From Bradyrhizobium genomosp. I (2014) (lineage in GTDB: Bacteria; Pseudomonadota; Alphaproteobacteria; Rhizobiales; Xanthobacteraceae), in NCBI RefSeq assembly GCF_000261685.1, contig NZ_AJQE01000281.1, forward strand, positions 1 through 44,045: 44,045 nt of DNA. The letters run 5' to 3'. Positions 7,585 to 18,900 of the stretch are shown piece after piece; position 1 is the first letter of the stretch, and each line of letters starts with the position of its first letter. A program made the position numbers and the translations under genes. The notes beneath the pieces were generated by a model. That model was not told the origin of the DNA and made no database searches. It saw only the letters and a list, made by a program, of their open reading frames with translations.

Positions 7585-10500
7585 ATGATCAGACTTTGCC
7601 CGAACTGCAATACCGAACGCCCCGTCAGCGAGATCTTTTGCGAAGGCACGTTGAACGGCCAAACCTGCGGCTGGGACCTGTCGGCGGTCGATATAACGCC
7701 GGCCGGATCGGCGAGACCAAGACCAAATCCTGCTGTAATTCCTCTTCCGAGCGCCCCGACCTGCCGAAACGGTCATCAGGGCTCTCCTGGCGACCTGATC
7801 TGCAGCCTATGCGGCGAGCCGATGATCGGAGGGGACGAGGCGTCCTCACCGACCGAGCCCATTCCGACGCCACAGCCCGCGCCAGCGCCCGGCCACGAAA
7901 CGGTCGTGGACGGTTGGCATCTGCAGGATCGGATCGCCTCGTCCAGCACAGTTCGCGAGCGCTTCGTCGCCACGCGCGCCTCAGACGGACAGCGAGGAAT
8001 ACTCACGCTTTACGCTATAGGCTCGGAACCAGACCAAGCGATCTACGATTTGCTCTTAAAGCTTCCTCGAGATCACGTCCCGGAATTCTTCGCAACCGGT
8101 CGCTGGCAAGATCGCGCCTACGAGGTCGCGGAGGAATTCAAGGACGGCACTCTGGCGGATTTTCCCGTCGATCCAGCCGATCCGGCCTCTCTTGCAACGT
8201 TGGTCGGCGAGCTCGCCAAGGCCGTTCACGCTCTCACCGAAGCCGGATTGCGACACAGGGATCTGCGCCCTTCCGTGGTCTTCGTGCGGTCAAAAGAGCC
8301 ACTTGACCTCGTCGTTGGGGGCTTCGGCTCGGCACGGCTCTCCGAATTCGACCTCGATATCGTGTCTCCGCTTGAAACCACTCGCTATATGGCGCCCGAG
8401 GCGATCGCCGGCGGCGTCGCCCCGGCTTCCGACTGGTGGAGCATGGGGATGATCTTGTTGGAGAAGATCACCCAAGGCGCCTGCTTCGCAGACATCAATG
8501 AGCAGGCCTTTCTGATCCACATTCTCACCAACGGCGTACACCTCCCCGAAAGTCTGGATGAGCGGACCAACACGTTGCTGCGCGGCCTGTTGGCGCGTGA
8601 CAGACGTCAGCGTTGGCAGTGGAAGGAAGTTCAGGCGTGGCTACGCGGAGAAAGCGTATCAGCGCCAGCGCCCGATACAGCAGCCGACACGGAAGGCGGG
8701 AGCTCGATTTCGCTGGGCGGCAAACAATATCGATCTGCAGACATGTTCGCATTGGCAGCCGCGGAAGCTGCGAACTGGGACCAAGCCAAGGCGCTTGTCC
8801 TCAGAGGCGCCATTGCAAGCTGGATTTCGGAGGCCGGCTTCGAAGCGGCTGTTGCGGCAGGTCTTCGGCAAATTCTACGGACTGAGGACCTTCAGGAGGA
8901 TTTGAAGCTCTCCATCTCCCTTAAAACCCTCAATCCGTCGATGCCTTTGATCGTCAGAGGCAATATCGTCACACCGGGTTGGCTGCTCGACCACCCGAGC
9001 GACGGTTACAGCCTGATCACGGGTCCTGCACCCGACCTGCTGCGGAAGATTGATCCGGACGATTGGCTCTGGCGCCTGAAGGTCCGCTCGGACGCCGTTC
9101 GTAAACGACTGGACCAACTCGAAATCGCGGTCGACGAGGATGCTCTGCGCGTTCACCTGCTGTCGACCTCTATGGCCCGCCTGGCCGCGCTCTGGGAAGA
9201 ACGGCGAAAGCTTTTCCCCGATACCGACCATGCCGGCGTAGCAGCGCTCACTGAGCGCCGCATTTCGGCGGAAGAAGACCTCGTCATCCTGCTCAGCGCG
9301 ACCTCGAACCAGTTCCGCTCGGTCGCCGAGGTCATCGAAGAAGCAGAAAAGGAAGCGTCGACGGCCGGGCTCGGCAACTTTTCGGCAGAGGAGGCCACAA
9401 CGCTTCTCGGCCGCCCACGTCGCGAGATCTACCAGACGATTGACGAGCGCATTCAAAACTTCGCCAGATGCGGCATCAAGGACGTCGACGAGTGGGCGGA
9501 CCAGTTTCGCCTGGACCGACGGATGCCCTTAGGGCGCGCGCTCGCCCTTCTTTGTGTACCCGCCGAGACGTGGAGAGCGCTTCCGAAGCAAGGCTATGTG
9601 TCGACGATCTTGGACTTCTTCGCCAAGCGGATTTCAGGCGGCGTGTTGCGCGGGCCGCTGACACGCATGCTGATCGGCAAATCGGCCAGGATCGATCTCA
9701 CCGAGCTCGATACGTCCAGAGTGCCGGCAGCTGAGATTCTCGACCAACTGCTTGGTCGTACGAACCGAAGCGTGAACGTCGATCCGGCGGCTTTCACCGA
9801 CGACGACGGGCTTGAGCGAAGGTTGCGCTCCTTGCATTCCCATGCATTGCTCTACAGGCGCGATACCGGCATCGATGGCCTGTTCATGGGATTTCCGTTC
9901 CTGATCATGCGCGATCATCGGCCGAACGCGAAACCGCGGATTGCACCGGTCCTGCTGTGGCCGGTGCGCGTCAATCCGGAGGTCGGAAACCGCGGTCATA
10001 TCACTCTAGGTTACGGGCGCGAGAGAAATCCCGATACCGAGATCGAGCATGTTCTCGTCAATCCCGCTCTCGAAGGAATGGTAGGAATTGCCGAGGCGAG
10101 ACGTTGGCAGGAAGCGGCCAACGAGCTCCTGACCCATGCAAGCTTGTCCGTCCAGGCGGTGATGGACGCCTTCAGCCGATTGGCCAAGCCTATCGGCAAC
10201 GAATTGACTGCTCTTCCCGGAAAGGACGTCGAAGTCGGCGCGCAAGAACGGCAGCTGGTGCCAGCAGCCGTGCTGTTCCATCTGGCCTTCATGGGCCAGG
10301 CGGTGATGAAGGATCTCGAGACCCTCCGGGGCTTGCCGCCCACGGCCACGGCACTGGAGGCCGCCCTGCGCCTGAACGAACAGCAGGCGACGCCTTCGGC
10401 ATCCCCACCGGTGAAAGAGGCCGACCGGTACTTTACTGTGGATAGTGATCCCTCGCAGGAAGCGGCCGTCCTCGATGCGCGTCAGGCCCCGGGCCTGGTC

Positions 10501-13500
10501 ATCGAAGGACCTCCCGGAACCGGCAAGAGCCAGACCATCGTCAACATGGTCGCGGACGCGATCGGCACGGGAAAATCGCTCCTCGTGATCTGCCAGAAGC
10601 AAGCCGCTCTAGAGGTGGTCCGCAAGCGCTTGGATAAGGAACGCCTGACGGATCGCTTCGTCATGATCACCGATGCCCATCGCGACCGTGAGCCGATCGT
10701 CGGCGCAATCCGTTCGCAGGTCCAGGCTTTGCACAACTTGTCTCCCGGAGGGTCTGCGGCCTGGAAGCGAGAGCGCGATCGCCTCGCCGCTCGCATCGAG
10801 ACGCTCGAGACGGAGCTGGACCGTCGCCAGATTGCACTTCATTCCGTGGATGATCGAACCGGATTGTCCTATCGAACGCTACTCGGCGAACTGCTCGAGA
10901 TCGAGGAAGGGAGCCGGAAACCGATTGAGGCTCCTGAACTCCGCCCTTTGCTGGCAGATCTACATCCAGCGGACGTGGCGACGATCGAGGAGAATTGCGG
11001 TCCGCTCGCGAAATTCTGGCTTCCCTCGAAATTTGAAGACAATCCTCTGTCGGCCCTGAAGTCGTTCAATCCGGATCGAGGAACCGCGGCCGCATTGGCC
11101 TTGCACCTGCAGGCATTTTTGCAAGCCGACGCGCGGCGGGAGCAGACCGACGCTGAGACGGCGAACTGTCTGAAAATATCGGATGCGGCGGAGTTTCGGT
11201 CCTGGCTCGCCGAAGCGGATGAGCTCCGCTCGATCAGCGATTCGGTCTACGCAAATCTTGCTCGATTGCGGCCGCTGTTTCGGAACGTCGAGGATGGGAC
11301 ATCGGAAGCTGCGCGCATTCTCAAGAGCCTATCAGCGATTAAAGAAATCCTCTCATCGCTCGACGGCCCGTCCTACAAGCCGAACTTTTGCTCCAAGCTC
11401 ATCGCCTTCAATGAGGAAGAGCTCTGCTCTGCCGAGGAACTCGCGGGCCAAGTTCGCTTGCCGGCAAGCGCCCTACAATGGCTCAACCCGCTCCATTGGC
11501 TGCGCACGCGCCGTGTACGCCAACTCCTTGCGTCATTGCAGCTCCCACAAGATAACGACGCCATCAGCTCGTTGTATTATGCGGTCGAGCTCGAATTGGC
11601 CATACGCCAGCCACGGCACGAACTCGAGCAATATTTCACGATCCTGTTTGGCCGTGCCCCCAATCTGGATTTGTCGCCCGGTAAGCTCGCCGATTTCGCC
11701 GAGCGCCTCGGCTCGTTCCTCAATGGTCTGGGAGGCCATAATTCGCTCATCGATCGGTGCCCCGACCGGCTTGAGCTCGAGAGAGCGCTCTCGGCCGGAA
11801 CGACCGAGGAGCTCGGCACGTTCTTTCAGCGGGCTGAACTCGCGCTCAGAAGGCATGACACGCGAGAGGAGAGCCGTGCCGCATTGGACCGGCTCAGGAC
11901 CTATTTCGACGAACTGTGGCTCGGATCGCGACGCTCGGCGATCGAGAATGGTCGCTCTAATGCAAGCGCGATCGACCAGATCGCGCAGGCTCTGCCGATG
12001 CTGAGCAGCTATCAGGAGTATCGACTTCGCTCTTCGCGACTGGGCGACAAAGAGCTTGCCATCTTCGCAGCACTCAGGTCCAGGGAGTCCGGCCTTTCGG
12101 AACTGGCTGCCGAAGACCTCGACGCCTGCATTCGCGGCACTATAGGCCGCGAGGCCCGTTTGGCGTGGAAGACCGATATGGAGGGCACGAATCCTGACGT
12201 TTTGTTCGACGCCGACGAGCTAAGTTCGAAGGTAAAATCGCTCGCGGAGGCCGACGCGCAGATCCGGCAGTACAACCGGGATCTTCTCGTCCAAGGTGTC
12301 GATGCAGCAAAGGTGCGTCCGACCAGCGATTGGGACGCGATCACCAAGCTGCGTGGCCCAAGAGCGCTAAGATTGCGCGAATTCATCGACCGGGCCGCTC
12401 CGCTCGGTCTTTTCGCGCTCCGGCCGGTCTGGCTCATGACGCCACATGTCGCAAGCCGCGTGCTGCAACCTCGCGCGGGACTCTTCGATACCGTCATCTT
12501 TGACGAGGCTTCGCAGATGCCAGTTGAGTATGCGCTCCCCTCCCTGTTTCGCAGCAGGCTCGTCGTCGTCAGCGGCGACGAAAAGCAGATGCCGCCGACA
12601 TCCTTCTTCGCCAGCAAGGTCGAGAACGACGAAGCGGCAATATTCGACGGTGAAGAACCAGAAGAAGGAGCCAGCGAGGAGGAACGAGAAGCCTTCGCGG
12701 AGACGTGGAATCGCAGAGAGATCAAGGATTGTCCCGATCTCCTCCAACTCGCTCGCTCCGTGCTTCGGACCCGTACTCTGCAGGTGCACTATCGTTCGAA
12801 ATATCGAGAGCTGATATCATTCTCGAACGCATCGTTCTACGCCAACCGCCTTAGCGTCCCGGTTCGCCATCCCCTGGAGACAATCCACAGGCTCAAGCCG
12901 ATCGAAGTCGTGCGCTCGGACGGCACTTACAAGGCCCAGACGAACCAAAAGGAAGCCAGCGAAATCGTACAATACCTATCGGAGCTTTGGGAGGATTCAT
13001 CGCCACCGTCGGTTGGTGTCGTCACATTCAACCGCAAGCAGGCCGACGCCATAGAAGATGCTTTGGAAGATCGCGCCGAAAACGACGCAGCGTTCCGAGA
13101 GGTATTGATGCGCGAGCGCGAACGTATCGAGTATGGCGAGGACATGGGCTTTTTCGTCAAGAATGTGGAGAACGTGCAAGGCGATGAACGTGACATCATC
13201 GTTTTCTCCACGACATTCGGCCGCAACGAACACGGCGTTTTTCGCAGGAGCTTCGGCGCGCTAGGCCACGCCGGCGGCGAGCGCCGCCTGAATGTCGCGG
13301 TAACACGTGCAAGAGAAAAGGTGGTCATCGTCACATCCATGCCGATATCGGAGATATCGGACCTGTTGACGAGGCGGAGTGGTCCCAGGGTGCCGCGCGA
13401 CTATCTCCAAGGATACCTCGAATATGCCAGAACGGTATCCGACGGTCTTGCAGACTCCGGAAAGACGCTCCTGGACCGGATGGTAACCGAACCACGTCCC

Positions 13501-13857
13501 CACCACGAAGCTGGACATCATGAGGACGACGGCTTCACGAGGTCCGTCGAAGCCTTTCTGGAAGCGAATGGCTATAAGCCCAGTCGGGCTCGCGATGGCG
13601 GCGCATTCAGCCTTGATTTTGCCGTGACCGATCCCCGGACCGGCCTCTACGCGATAGGCGTGGAATGCGATGCGCCGCGACACCAATTGCTTCAAAGAGC
13701 GCGTGCTCGCGAGATCTGGCGCCCCAATGTGTTGAAAAGAGCCGTTCCTTATGTCCATAGAGTTTCGTCGTATGCTTGGACTCATGGTGGAGACGCCGAA
13801 CGCCTCCGGCTCAAGAACGCTGTCGAGCACGCGCTCCGAGGGGGAGGATTGCAATGA
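7585..13857 (+). CDS. Giant multidomain protein: zinc ribbons, pseudokinase, SF1 (UPF1-like) helicase, C-terminal nuclease-like domain
   Basis: A 2090-residue protein starting 10 bases after the radical SAM gene. Domain order: N-terminal zinc ribbons (CPNC plus later Cys pairs, residues about 5-30; a second with CSLCGEP near 70); a protein-kinase fold (about 105-360) with HRDLRPS at 224-230, GFG at 246-248 where DFG is expected, and YMAPEA; a long linker region; SF1 helicase motifs including GPPGTGKS (975-982), DEASQM (from 1640), GDEKQMPPT, VENVQGDERD and LNVAVTRARE (from 1902); and a C-terminal domain (about 1983-2090) with an LDFAV strand and GVECD, like the DUF559/Vsr-like endonuclease group. 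The kinase-fold part lacks the DFG aspartate, the catalytic-loop asparagine and an obvious ATP-binding lysine, so it is probably a pseudokinase. I chose the ATG at 7585; the same frame is open upstream inside the previous gene. It likely acts on DNA or RNA. Confidence 0.85.
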   Translation: MIRLCPNCNTERPVSEIFCEGTLNGQTCGWDLSAVDITPAGSARPRPNPAVIPLPSAPTCRNGHQGSPGDLICSLCGEPMIGGDEASSPTEPIPTPQPAPAPGHETVVDGWHLQDRIASSSTVRERFVATRASDGQRGILTLYAIGSEPDQAIYDLLLKLPRDHVPEFFATGRWQDRAYEVAEEFKDGTLADFPVDPADPASLATLVGELAKAVHALTEAGLRHRDLRPSVVFVRSKEPLDLVVGGFGSARLSEFDLDIVSPLETTRYMAPEAIAGGVAPASDWWSMGMILLEKITQGACFADINEQAFLIHILTNGVHLPESLDERTNTLLRGLLARDRRQRWQWKEVQAWLRGESVSAPAPDTAADTEGGSSISLGGKQYRSADMFALAAAEAANWDQAKALVLRGAIASWISEAGFEAAVAAGLRQILRTEDLQEDLKLSISLKTLNPSMPLIVRGNIVTPGWLLDHPSDGYSLITGPAPDLLRKIDPDDWLWRLKVRSDAVRKRLDQLEIAVDEDALRVHLLSTSMARLAALWEERRKLFPDTDHAGVAALTERRISAEEDLVILLSATSNQFRSVAEVIEEAEKEASTAGLGNFSAEEATTLLGRPRREIYQTIDERIQNFARCGIKDVDEWADQFRLDRRMPLGRALALLCVPAETWRALPKQGYVSTILDFFAKRISGGVLRGPLTRMLIGKSARIDLTELDTSRVPAAEILDQLLGRTNRSVNVDPAAFTDDDGLERRLRSLHSHALLYRRDTGIDGLFMGFPFLIMRDHRPNAKPRIAPVLLWPVRVNPEVGNRGHITLGYGRERNPDTEIEHVLVNPALEGMVGIAEARRWQEAANELLTHASLSVQAVMDAFSRLAKPIGNELTALPGKDVEVGAQERQLVPAAVLFHLAFMGQAVMKDLETLRGLPPTATALEAALRLNEQQATPSASPPVKEADRYFTVDSDPSQEAAVLDARQAPGLVIEGPPGTGKSQTIVNMVADAIGTGKSLLVICQKQAALEVVRKRLDKERLTDRFVMITDAHRDREPIVGAIRSQVQALHNLSPGGSAAWKRERDRLAARIETLETELDRRQIALHSVDDRTGLSYRTLLGELLEIEEGSRKPIEAPELRPLLADLHPADVATIEENCGPLAKFWLPSKFEDNPLSALKSFNPDRGTAAALALHLQAFLQADARREQTDAETANCLKISDAAEFRSWLAEADELRSISDSVYANLARLRPLFRNVEDGTSEAARILKSLSAIKEILSSLDGPSYKPNFCSKLIAFNEEELCSAEELAGQVRLPASALQWLNPLHWLRTRRVRQLLASLQLPQDNDAISSLYYAVELELAIRQPRHELEQYFTILFGRAPNLDLSPGKLADFAERLGSFLNGLGGHNSLIDRCPDRLELERALSAGTTEELGTFFQRAELALRRHDTREESRAALDRLRTYFDELWLGSRRSAIENGRSNASAIDQIAQALPMLSSYQEYRLRSSRLGDKELAIFAALRSRESGLSELAAEDLDACIRGTIGREARLAWKTDMEGTNPDVLFDADELSSKVKSLAEADAQIRQYNRDLLVQGVDAAKVRPTSDWDAITKLRGPRALRLREFIDRAAPLGLFALRPVWLMTPHVASRVLQPRAGLFDTVIFDEASQMPVEYALPSLFRSRLVVVSGDEKQMPPTSFFASKVENDEAAIFDGEEPEEGASEEEREAFAETWNRREIKDCPDLLQLARSVLRTRTLQVHYRSKYRELISFSNASFYANRLSVPVRHPLETIHRLKPIEVVRSDGTYKAQTNQKEASEIVQYLSELWEDSSPPSVGVVTFNRKQADAIEDALEDRAENDAAFREVLMRERERIEYGEDMGFFVKNVENVQGDERDIIVFSTTFGRNEHGVFRRSFGALGHAGGERRLNVAVTRAREKVVIVTSMPISEISDLLTRRSGPRVPRDYLQGYLEYARTVSDGLADSGKTLLDRMVTEPRPHHEAGHHEDDGFTRSVEAFLEANGYKPSRARDGGAFSLDFAVTDPRTGLYAIGVECDAPRHQLLQRARAREIWRPNVLKRAVPYVHRVSSYAWTHGGDAERLRLKNAVEHALRGGGLQ

Positions 13858-15221
13858 GCGGACCCAAAGCATTCAGGATCGTTACCCGAGCAGAGATCAT
13901 CGCCATCTGTCGTCGCAACCTGGCGCGGCTTGACTGCGCGATCGAAAGCTGGACGTCCGCCGGCAGGCGCAACGGAACGATCGAGCAGAAGGACATCGAG
14001 AATGTCACAGCCCGGCGGGACGCGCTTCATCGCCTGCTCGAGGTAGATCGTTTCACCGAACTCCAGAAGCAGGTTGCCGCCGAGATCGCCTTCCTTCAGG
14101 CGGACTCCGAACGCCGGGTCGAAAGGGCTGCCGAAATGGAGGTCCGCTCGAAGCGTGGTTTGAGGCGCTCCAAAGCCGCGGCCGAGGCACTGCTGCAGAG
14201 GCTACAAGCCTTGCAAGTCGAAATTCCCACCGACATTCGAAGCGAGCTCAGTGGCTCGAACAGATCTTCCGAGCGCCTGGAAGCGGCGATGGCAAAGGCG
14301 CTGCTGCTCCTTCCTTCTCAGGCGGCACAGGAAACCGCGACAGACCGCCAACGCGAGCTTGCTAATCGCCTGGGCGCCGGCGAACGCCGCGCCACGCTGC
14401 AGGAATGGATTGCCGGGCAAGCTCAGGAGATGGAGGATCCCGCCTTGGGACGCGTCGATACTCTTCTCGGCGAGTTGCGTGGGCTTGGCATCGATCCCTC
14501 CCCATTCTCGGACCGTGTCGCGCTCTTGGAAGCAGAGCCGCCGGCTCGAAGATCGCTTATCGCAGATAGCCTTCTGTTGGACCTGGCCGCGGCCGTGAAG
14601 GATGGCCGCGCCAGCGCGCGACTAGCGGACGAGCTTCGGGCGCGACGCGCCGAGCTTTTCGTTATGAACTCAGCGGAGGCTATCTCGCTGGTGTCCGAAA
14701 TCGAGGAAGCCCTCGTCTCCCCATTGCCCAGCAAGGGGCAAGAACTCGTCAAGCGCGCAGACCTGCTCATCGAGGAAGAATTCAAGGCGATGGCGGCCGA
14801 GGAGCGCAGGCGTGCGGTGCTCGAAGGTCTTGCCGGCCTGGGATATGAGGTATTCGAGGGTATGGCGACCGCCTGGGTCCAGAACGGCCAGATCGTCATT
14901 CGTAAGGCGGCCAATCCTGGCTACGGAGTAGAGCTCTTGGGCGGACCCAGATCGGATCTCCTTCAGGTGCGTGCCGTAGGTATCGGCAGCTCGGCCGAAG
15001 CTCGCGATGCAAGTCGTGACCACGACATGGAAACGATCTGGTGCGGCGAGTTCGATCGCCTAAAGGCGTTGGTCGCAGAAGCAGGCGGGAATGTTACTAT
15101 GGAATTCGCAAGGCCGGTCGGTCGCTTCCCTTTGAAGATCGTCTCAGATCCGGGTGCAAGCCAAGAAGCAGAGATTGTTGAAAGATCGCGTCGAGCACGA
15201 CCAATCAGCCCCCCTCATTAG
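13854..15221 (+). CDS. Coiled-coil protein of unknown function, last gene of the operon
   Basis: A 455-residue protein I cannot assign to a named family. Residues about 20-160 and 250-330 are rich in Glu, Arg, Ala and Leu with heptad-like spacing, suggesting long coiled coils. The last 130 residues look globular, with beta-strand-like stretches such as TAWVQNGQIVIRKA. There is no signal peptide, membrane segment or nucleotide motif. The start ATG is set by a GGGGAGGA ribosome site and overlaps the upstream stop by ATGA. Because it is translationally coupled to the helicase, a structural or partner-binding role in the same complex is plausible, but this is inference. Confidence 0.8.
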   Translation: MSGPKAFRIVTRAEIIAICRRNLARLDCAIESWTSAGRRNGTIEQKDIENVTARRDALHRLLEVDRFTELQKQVAAEIAFLQADSERRVERAAEMEVRSKRGLRRSKAAAEALLQRLQALQVEIPTDIRSELSGSNRSSERLEAAMAKALLLLPSQAAQETATDRQRELANRLGAGERRATLQEWIAGQAQEMEDPALGRVDTLLGELRGLGIDPSPFSDRVALLEAEPPARRSLIADSLLLDLAAAVKDGRASARLADELRARRAELFVMNSAEAISLVSEIEEALVSPLPSKGQELVKRADLLIEEEFKAMAAEERRRAVLEGLAGLGYEVFEGMATAWVQNGQIVIRKAANPGYGVELLGGPRSDLLQVRAVGIGSSAEARDASRDHDMETIWCGEFDRLKALVAEAGGNVTMEFARPVGRFPLKIVSDPGASQEAEIVERSRRARPISPPH

Positions 15222-15970
15222 CAATTTGCAGGTACCCAGCCATTAACGAGGAAGGTGATCATGCGGATGCTGGCGAAGATCACAAAAGCTCGTAGCATTT
15301 CTTGTGCGCAGCCGAGAGCTTTTGCGGCGGTCGTTTGCTTCACATCGAACAGCGCCGCTCGGGCGACTTCATCATCTAAGAAACTCCTATAGGCCGCGTG
15401 CGGCGCCCCTCAGGAGGATACTTCCAAAGATGGGCGGCGATCACTCATAAGCAATAGTAGGACACGGCGCCGCCATTTTCCCGAATTTGTGAGGAGGTCG
15501 CATTTTTTCCGCACCCTCCCCTGGCAGCACGCCGAACATTGCGACGCCGCTGCACCAGCTCGGCCAAGTTCGGCGTACCTGGGAAATAATCTTCTCGGCC
15601 TCAGAGGGAAGAAAGTGGCCGATGGGCCGCCGTGCAGCTGTGTCACCGCATTAGGGATGTCTGGATTGCAGAGAATGTAACCCATCGGCAGTGGGGTTGG
15701 TCTGCATTTTCGGCACGTGGAGCCATCCGGTACGCGGCGACCACTCCTGTCCAGGTGAGATCGGATGATGGGCTGTGCGGCGGTCTTCCTAACCCTAGAG
15801 AGTTGCGCCAATTTTCGAAAGACGATTGCGTCGTTCCAGTTGATTGAACCAATCAACACACGTAAGCTCTCAAGCTGCAAATAGTCATCGCCAATAGTTT
15901 TCAATACTCATAGCCGAGGTGGCGCCTTCAATCGGCGATCCCCTGCCCAATTTCCCGTCGAGACCTTTTC
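15222..15970. other. Intergenic stretch between the operon and the STAND gene
   Basis: Contains open frames on both strands, the longest on the minus strand at 15410-15904, but none shows a family motif or a ribosome site. A 43-codon frame at 15261 follows a GAGGAAGG sequence and could be a tiny peptide, without further support. No terminator-like hairpin with a T-tract was seen after the operon. Confidence 0.4.
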
Positions 15971-18900
15971 ATGACTTCACCAGAAGCCCTAGACGTACTG
16001 ATTCTAATCGCGCTGACGGAAGAAGCAGAGACGTTTCACGATTTGCCGTTTCATAAGCTGAAGGAGGCGCCTCGACTGGGCATTTTTCAGTATCACTCCT
16101 TTGAATACGAAGACGCGAACGGCACCTCCCGGCGGGGCGCGTTGGTGAGCGTGGGCGAAATCGGCCTGCGAATCCGGGATGCGGCGCTTCGCTTTTCGGA
16201 GAAATTCTCACCCAAGCTGGTGTTGAACGTCGGCATTTCGGGCCGAATAAAGGACGCTCGGGTTGGTGACGTCGTCGTCCCCACTCACATCAATGTCATT
16301 GATTACCGAGCGGCTGCGCAGGACGACGAAAAGAATGGGTATGAAATACTTCCCGGCGGCAAACCGGCTCCCGTGAGCATCAGTGCCGGATACGTCGTAA
16401 ATTCTGTCCCATTCAAGAAGAAGAACAAGCTTCCCAGCATTGACAATTTCGCCAAACGAATGGGTTACACCCTCACCCCAAATGAGCGACGGAAGCTGAA
16501 AGAATGGGAGGGTGTCAAGGACCTCGCCAAGACGCCGACCGTGGTGAGCGGGCCTTTTGCAGTCAGCAATCTGCTGATCAAATCAGCGCGCTTCAAAGAA
16601 CACGTATTGAAGAACGCGGATCGCAACTATGTTGCCGCCGATATGGAAAGCGGGCTTATTGCGGATGGGCTACTTACATTGACACCGGCGCCGCCATTTT
16701 ATGCAGTCAGAGCTATCAGTGACCCGGCCACAACACAGAAGCCGGAATACGATGCGATCGGCAACGGACTTATCCGCCGCTGGGCGATGTCGAATGCACT
16801 GGATACGGTCAAATTACTCATCGCTGAGCCTAGTCTCTTTGGAGACGAGCGAAAGCTGAGCGGAGTTAGTGGCGTCCCGGAAGACTACAGTCCAGAGTAT
16901 CCAGGACAGCGAATACTAGGCGCCCCCTCCACTTCAGATTTCGACGATCGTTTTTCGAATATGCGCATTACCGTCTCGAAAAGAGATCATGGTGAGACCG
17001 TTCTTCCAATTCGGTTTTCGAAGCTCTTGAGCGAAATATTGGAAAAGCCCAGAGCCGGGTCGTTCCTGGTCCAGGGGCGCGGCGGCGGCGGAAAGACGGC
17101 ACTCCTGCGAGCCCTCCAGCTTTCAGTTAATGATGCGCACGAAGCACCCAAAACAGTGTTCCTCGACGCCCGCAAAATAATCAAGGAAGCCGGATCGGCC
17201 GATGCCGTTTCGGTTCTTCGAAGACGTGTCGATCGGGATGCTCCCGGCCTGATCGACACGAAGGACAACGTTATCGTTTTTCTGGATGGGTTGATCGGAA
17301 CGGACAGCGAGCGCCCGATCATCGAGGCGCTTTCCCAGCTGCTCGCGCGCAACGAGCCAACGCTGGTGATCGCGTTCGGAATTGATCATTATGAACTCCA
17401 AGCGGACTCAAATGATTACCCTCCGACGCCTTACCTTCACAACAGAAAGCACGACCGTACGGTCGACTTGAAAGCGATCTCAGTAAACGATGACGCTTTA
17501 GCAACGGCGGTTATTGGCGGTATCGTCCGAACGAGCGGAACGAGCACGAGCGAGTCACCCGAGGCGATCATTGCTGCGCTTCGAACGCTCGGGTTTCTTT
17601 ATCTCAATCATTTCGTGGTATCCATATATCTACACAATGCCGGGAAGATGGCGTTCGAAGGCAAGAACAGCTCGGCCTTTGTGATCCAATCGATGCAAAA
17701 CCTCTACGGCGACCTCTACGGCCGCTTCACGAGCCGGCAGTTCAATCTGCTTTGCGTAGCAGCTCTGCGGTCTTACTGCCGGATCCTGGTGAAAAGTGCC
17801 GGATCTCCAGAGCTTGCGACCGCGCATGACCGATACGAGAGCGACTTCGCGCTTTTTCCACGCATTGTCCAAACCGCACTGATCGCCAAGGCTGTCGTCT
17901 ATATCCTCGGTGAATTCAACAATCCCAAGAGTAGCAGCGCGATCTTCAAGTCTACGGGTATTAACGAGGAGCTTTTTCTATCATTGGTGTTTGGCAACGA
18001 CGTCAACAGCGCTGTCAAGGATCTCATGGCCGACCAGCGCGTCGAGGACGCAGTGCTCTCCGCAGCGCACAAGATCTCGGACACCCTTGAGCCCGCTTCA
18101 CTTTCCTATGCTTTGTATCTTTTCGGACGTGCGCGCTCCGAACGGGGCAGGCTTCGGGCCGAAAAAGCTTTCGACACAGCCGCTCAAGTGTTGCTGGATC
18201 CAGGCACAATATCGCCGAGCGAACAGACCAAATTCTGGCGGCTCGCAAGACGCTCGCTCTATATCAGCCGCTCGCTAAATGGCGACAAGAAAGCAACCGA
18301 CTCTTACATCGCCGCCGTCATCAGCGATCCCTATGAAGATCGCTTGAACCGGAGCTTTCATCTCGAATACTACCGTGATCACAATGCCACAGGCGTCACA
18401 GTGGCGCTCGACCATGAAGACAGAGGAGGTAATTGGCGTCGTACTCGCCAGTTGCTTGGACGACGGATAGAGGCCGCGATAAGCAGCGGAACGACGGGCG
18501 AATACGATCGAATCTGCATTCTGACGTATTTTTCGCTGGTTCGGTATCGTCATGAACTCGCGAAATTATCAACAGAACAACGTGAACAAGAGGCGGGTCT
18601 CATAAAGAGGCTCATGGCCAGCAACGTGACGTTGGGCCCAGAGCTTTCAGCCTTTCTAATCATGGTTGAACACGCACTTTCGCGAGAACTCTACTCAAGC
18701 CTTGATGCGGTGGTTGAGCTATTTGCCACGAAAGCAATACCGCGGATCGGGTGGGTTGATCGCCAGATGACGGCCGAAAAGCAGGTTGTGGAAAGTGTCG
18801 CTTCGCATGCCTATGGTGCGATGCTTCTCGTCGACCTTCTGAGCGAACGACTGACGCCGAAACTCGATCCAAAAGAAACAACCCAGATCATCCGAATCCT

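Noticed and set aside
15410..15904. 164-codon open frame on the minus strand
   Set aside because: Composition looks like non-coding GC-rich DNA, with no recognisable domain.
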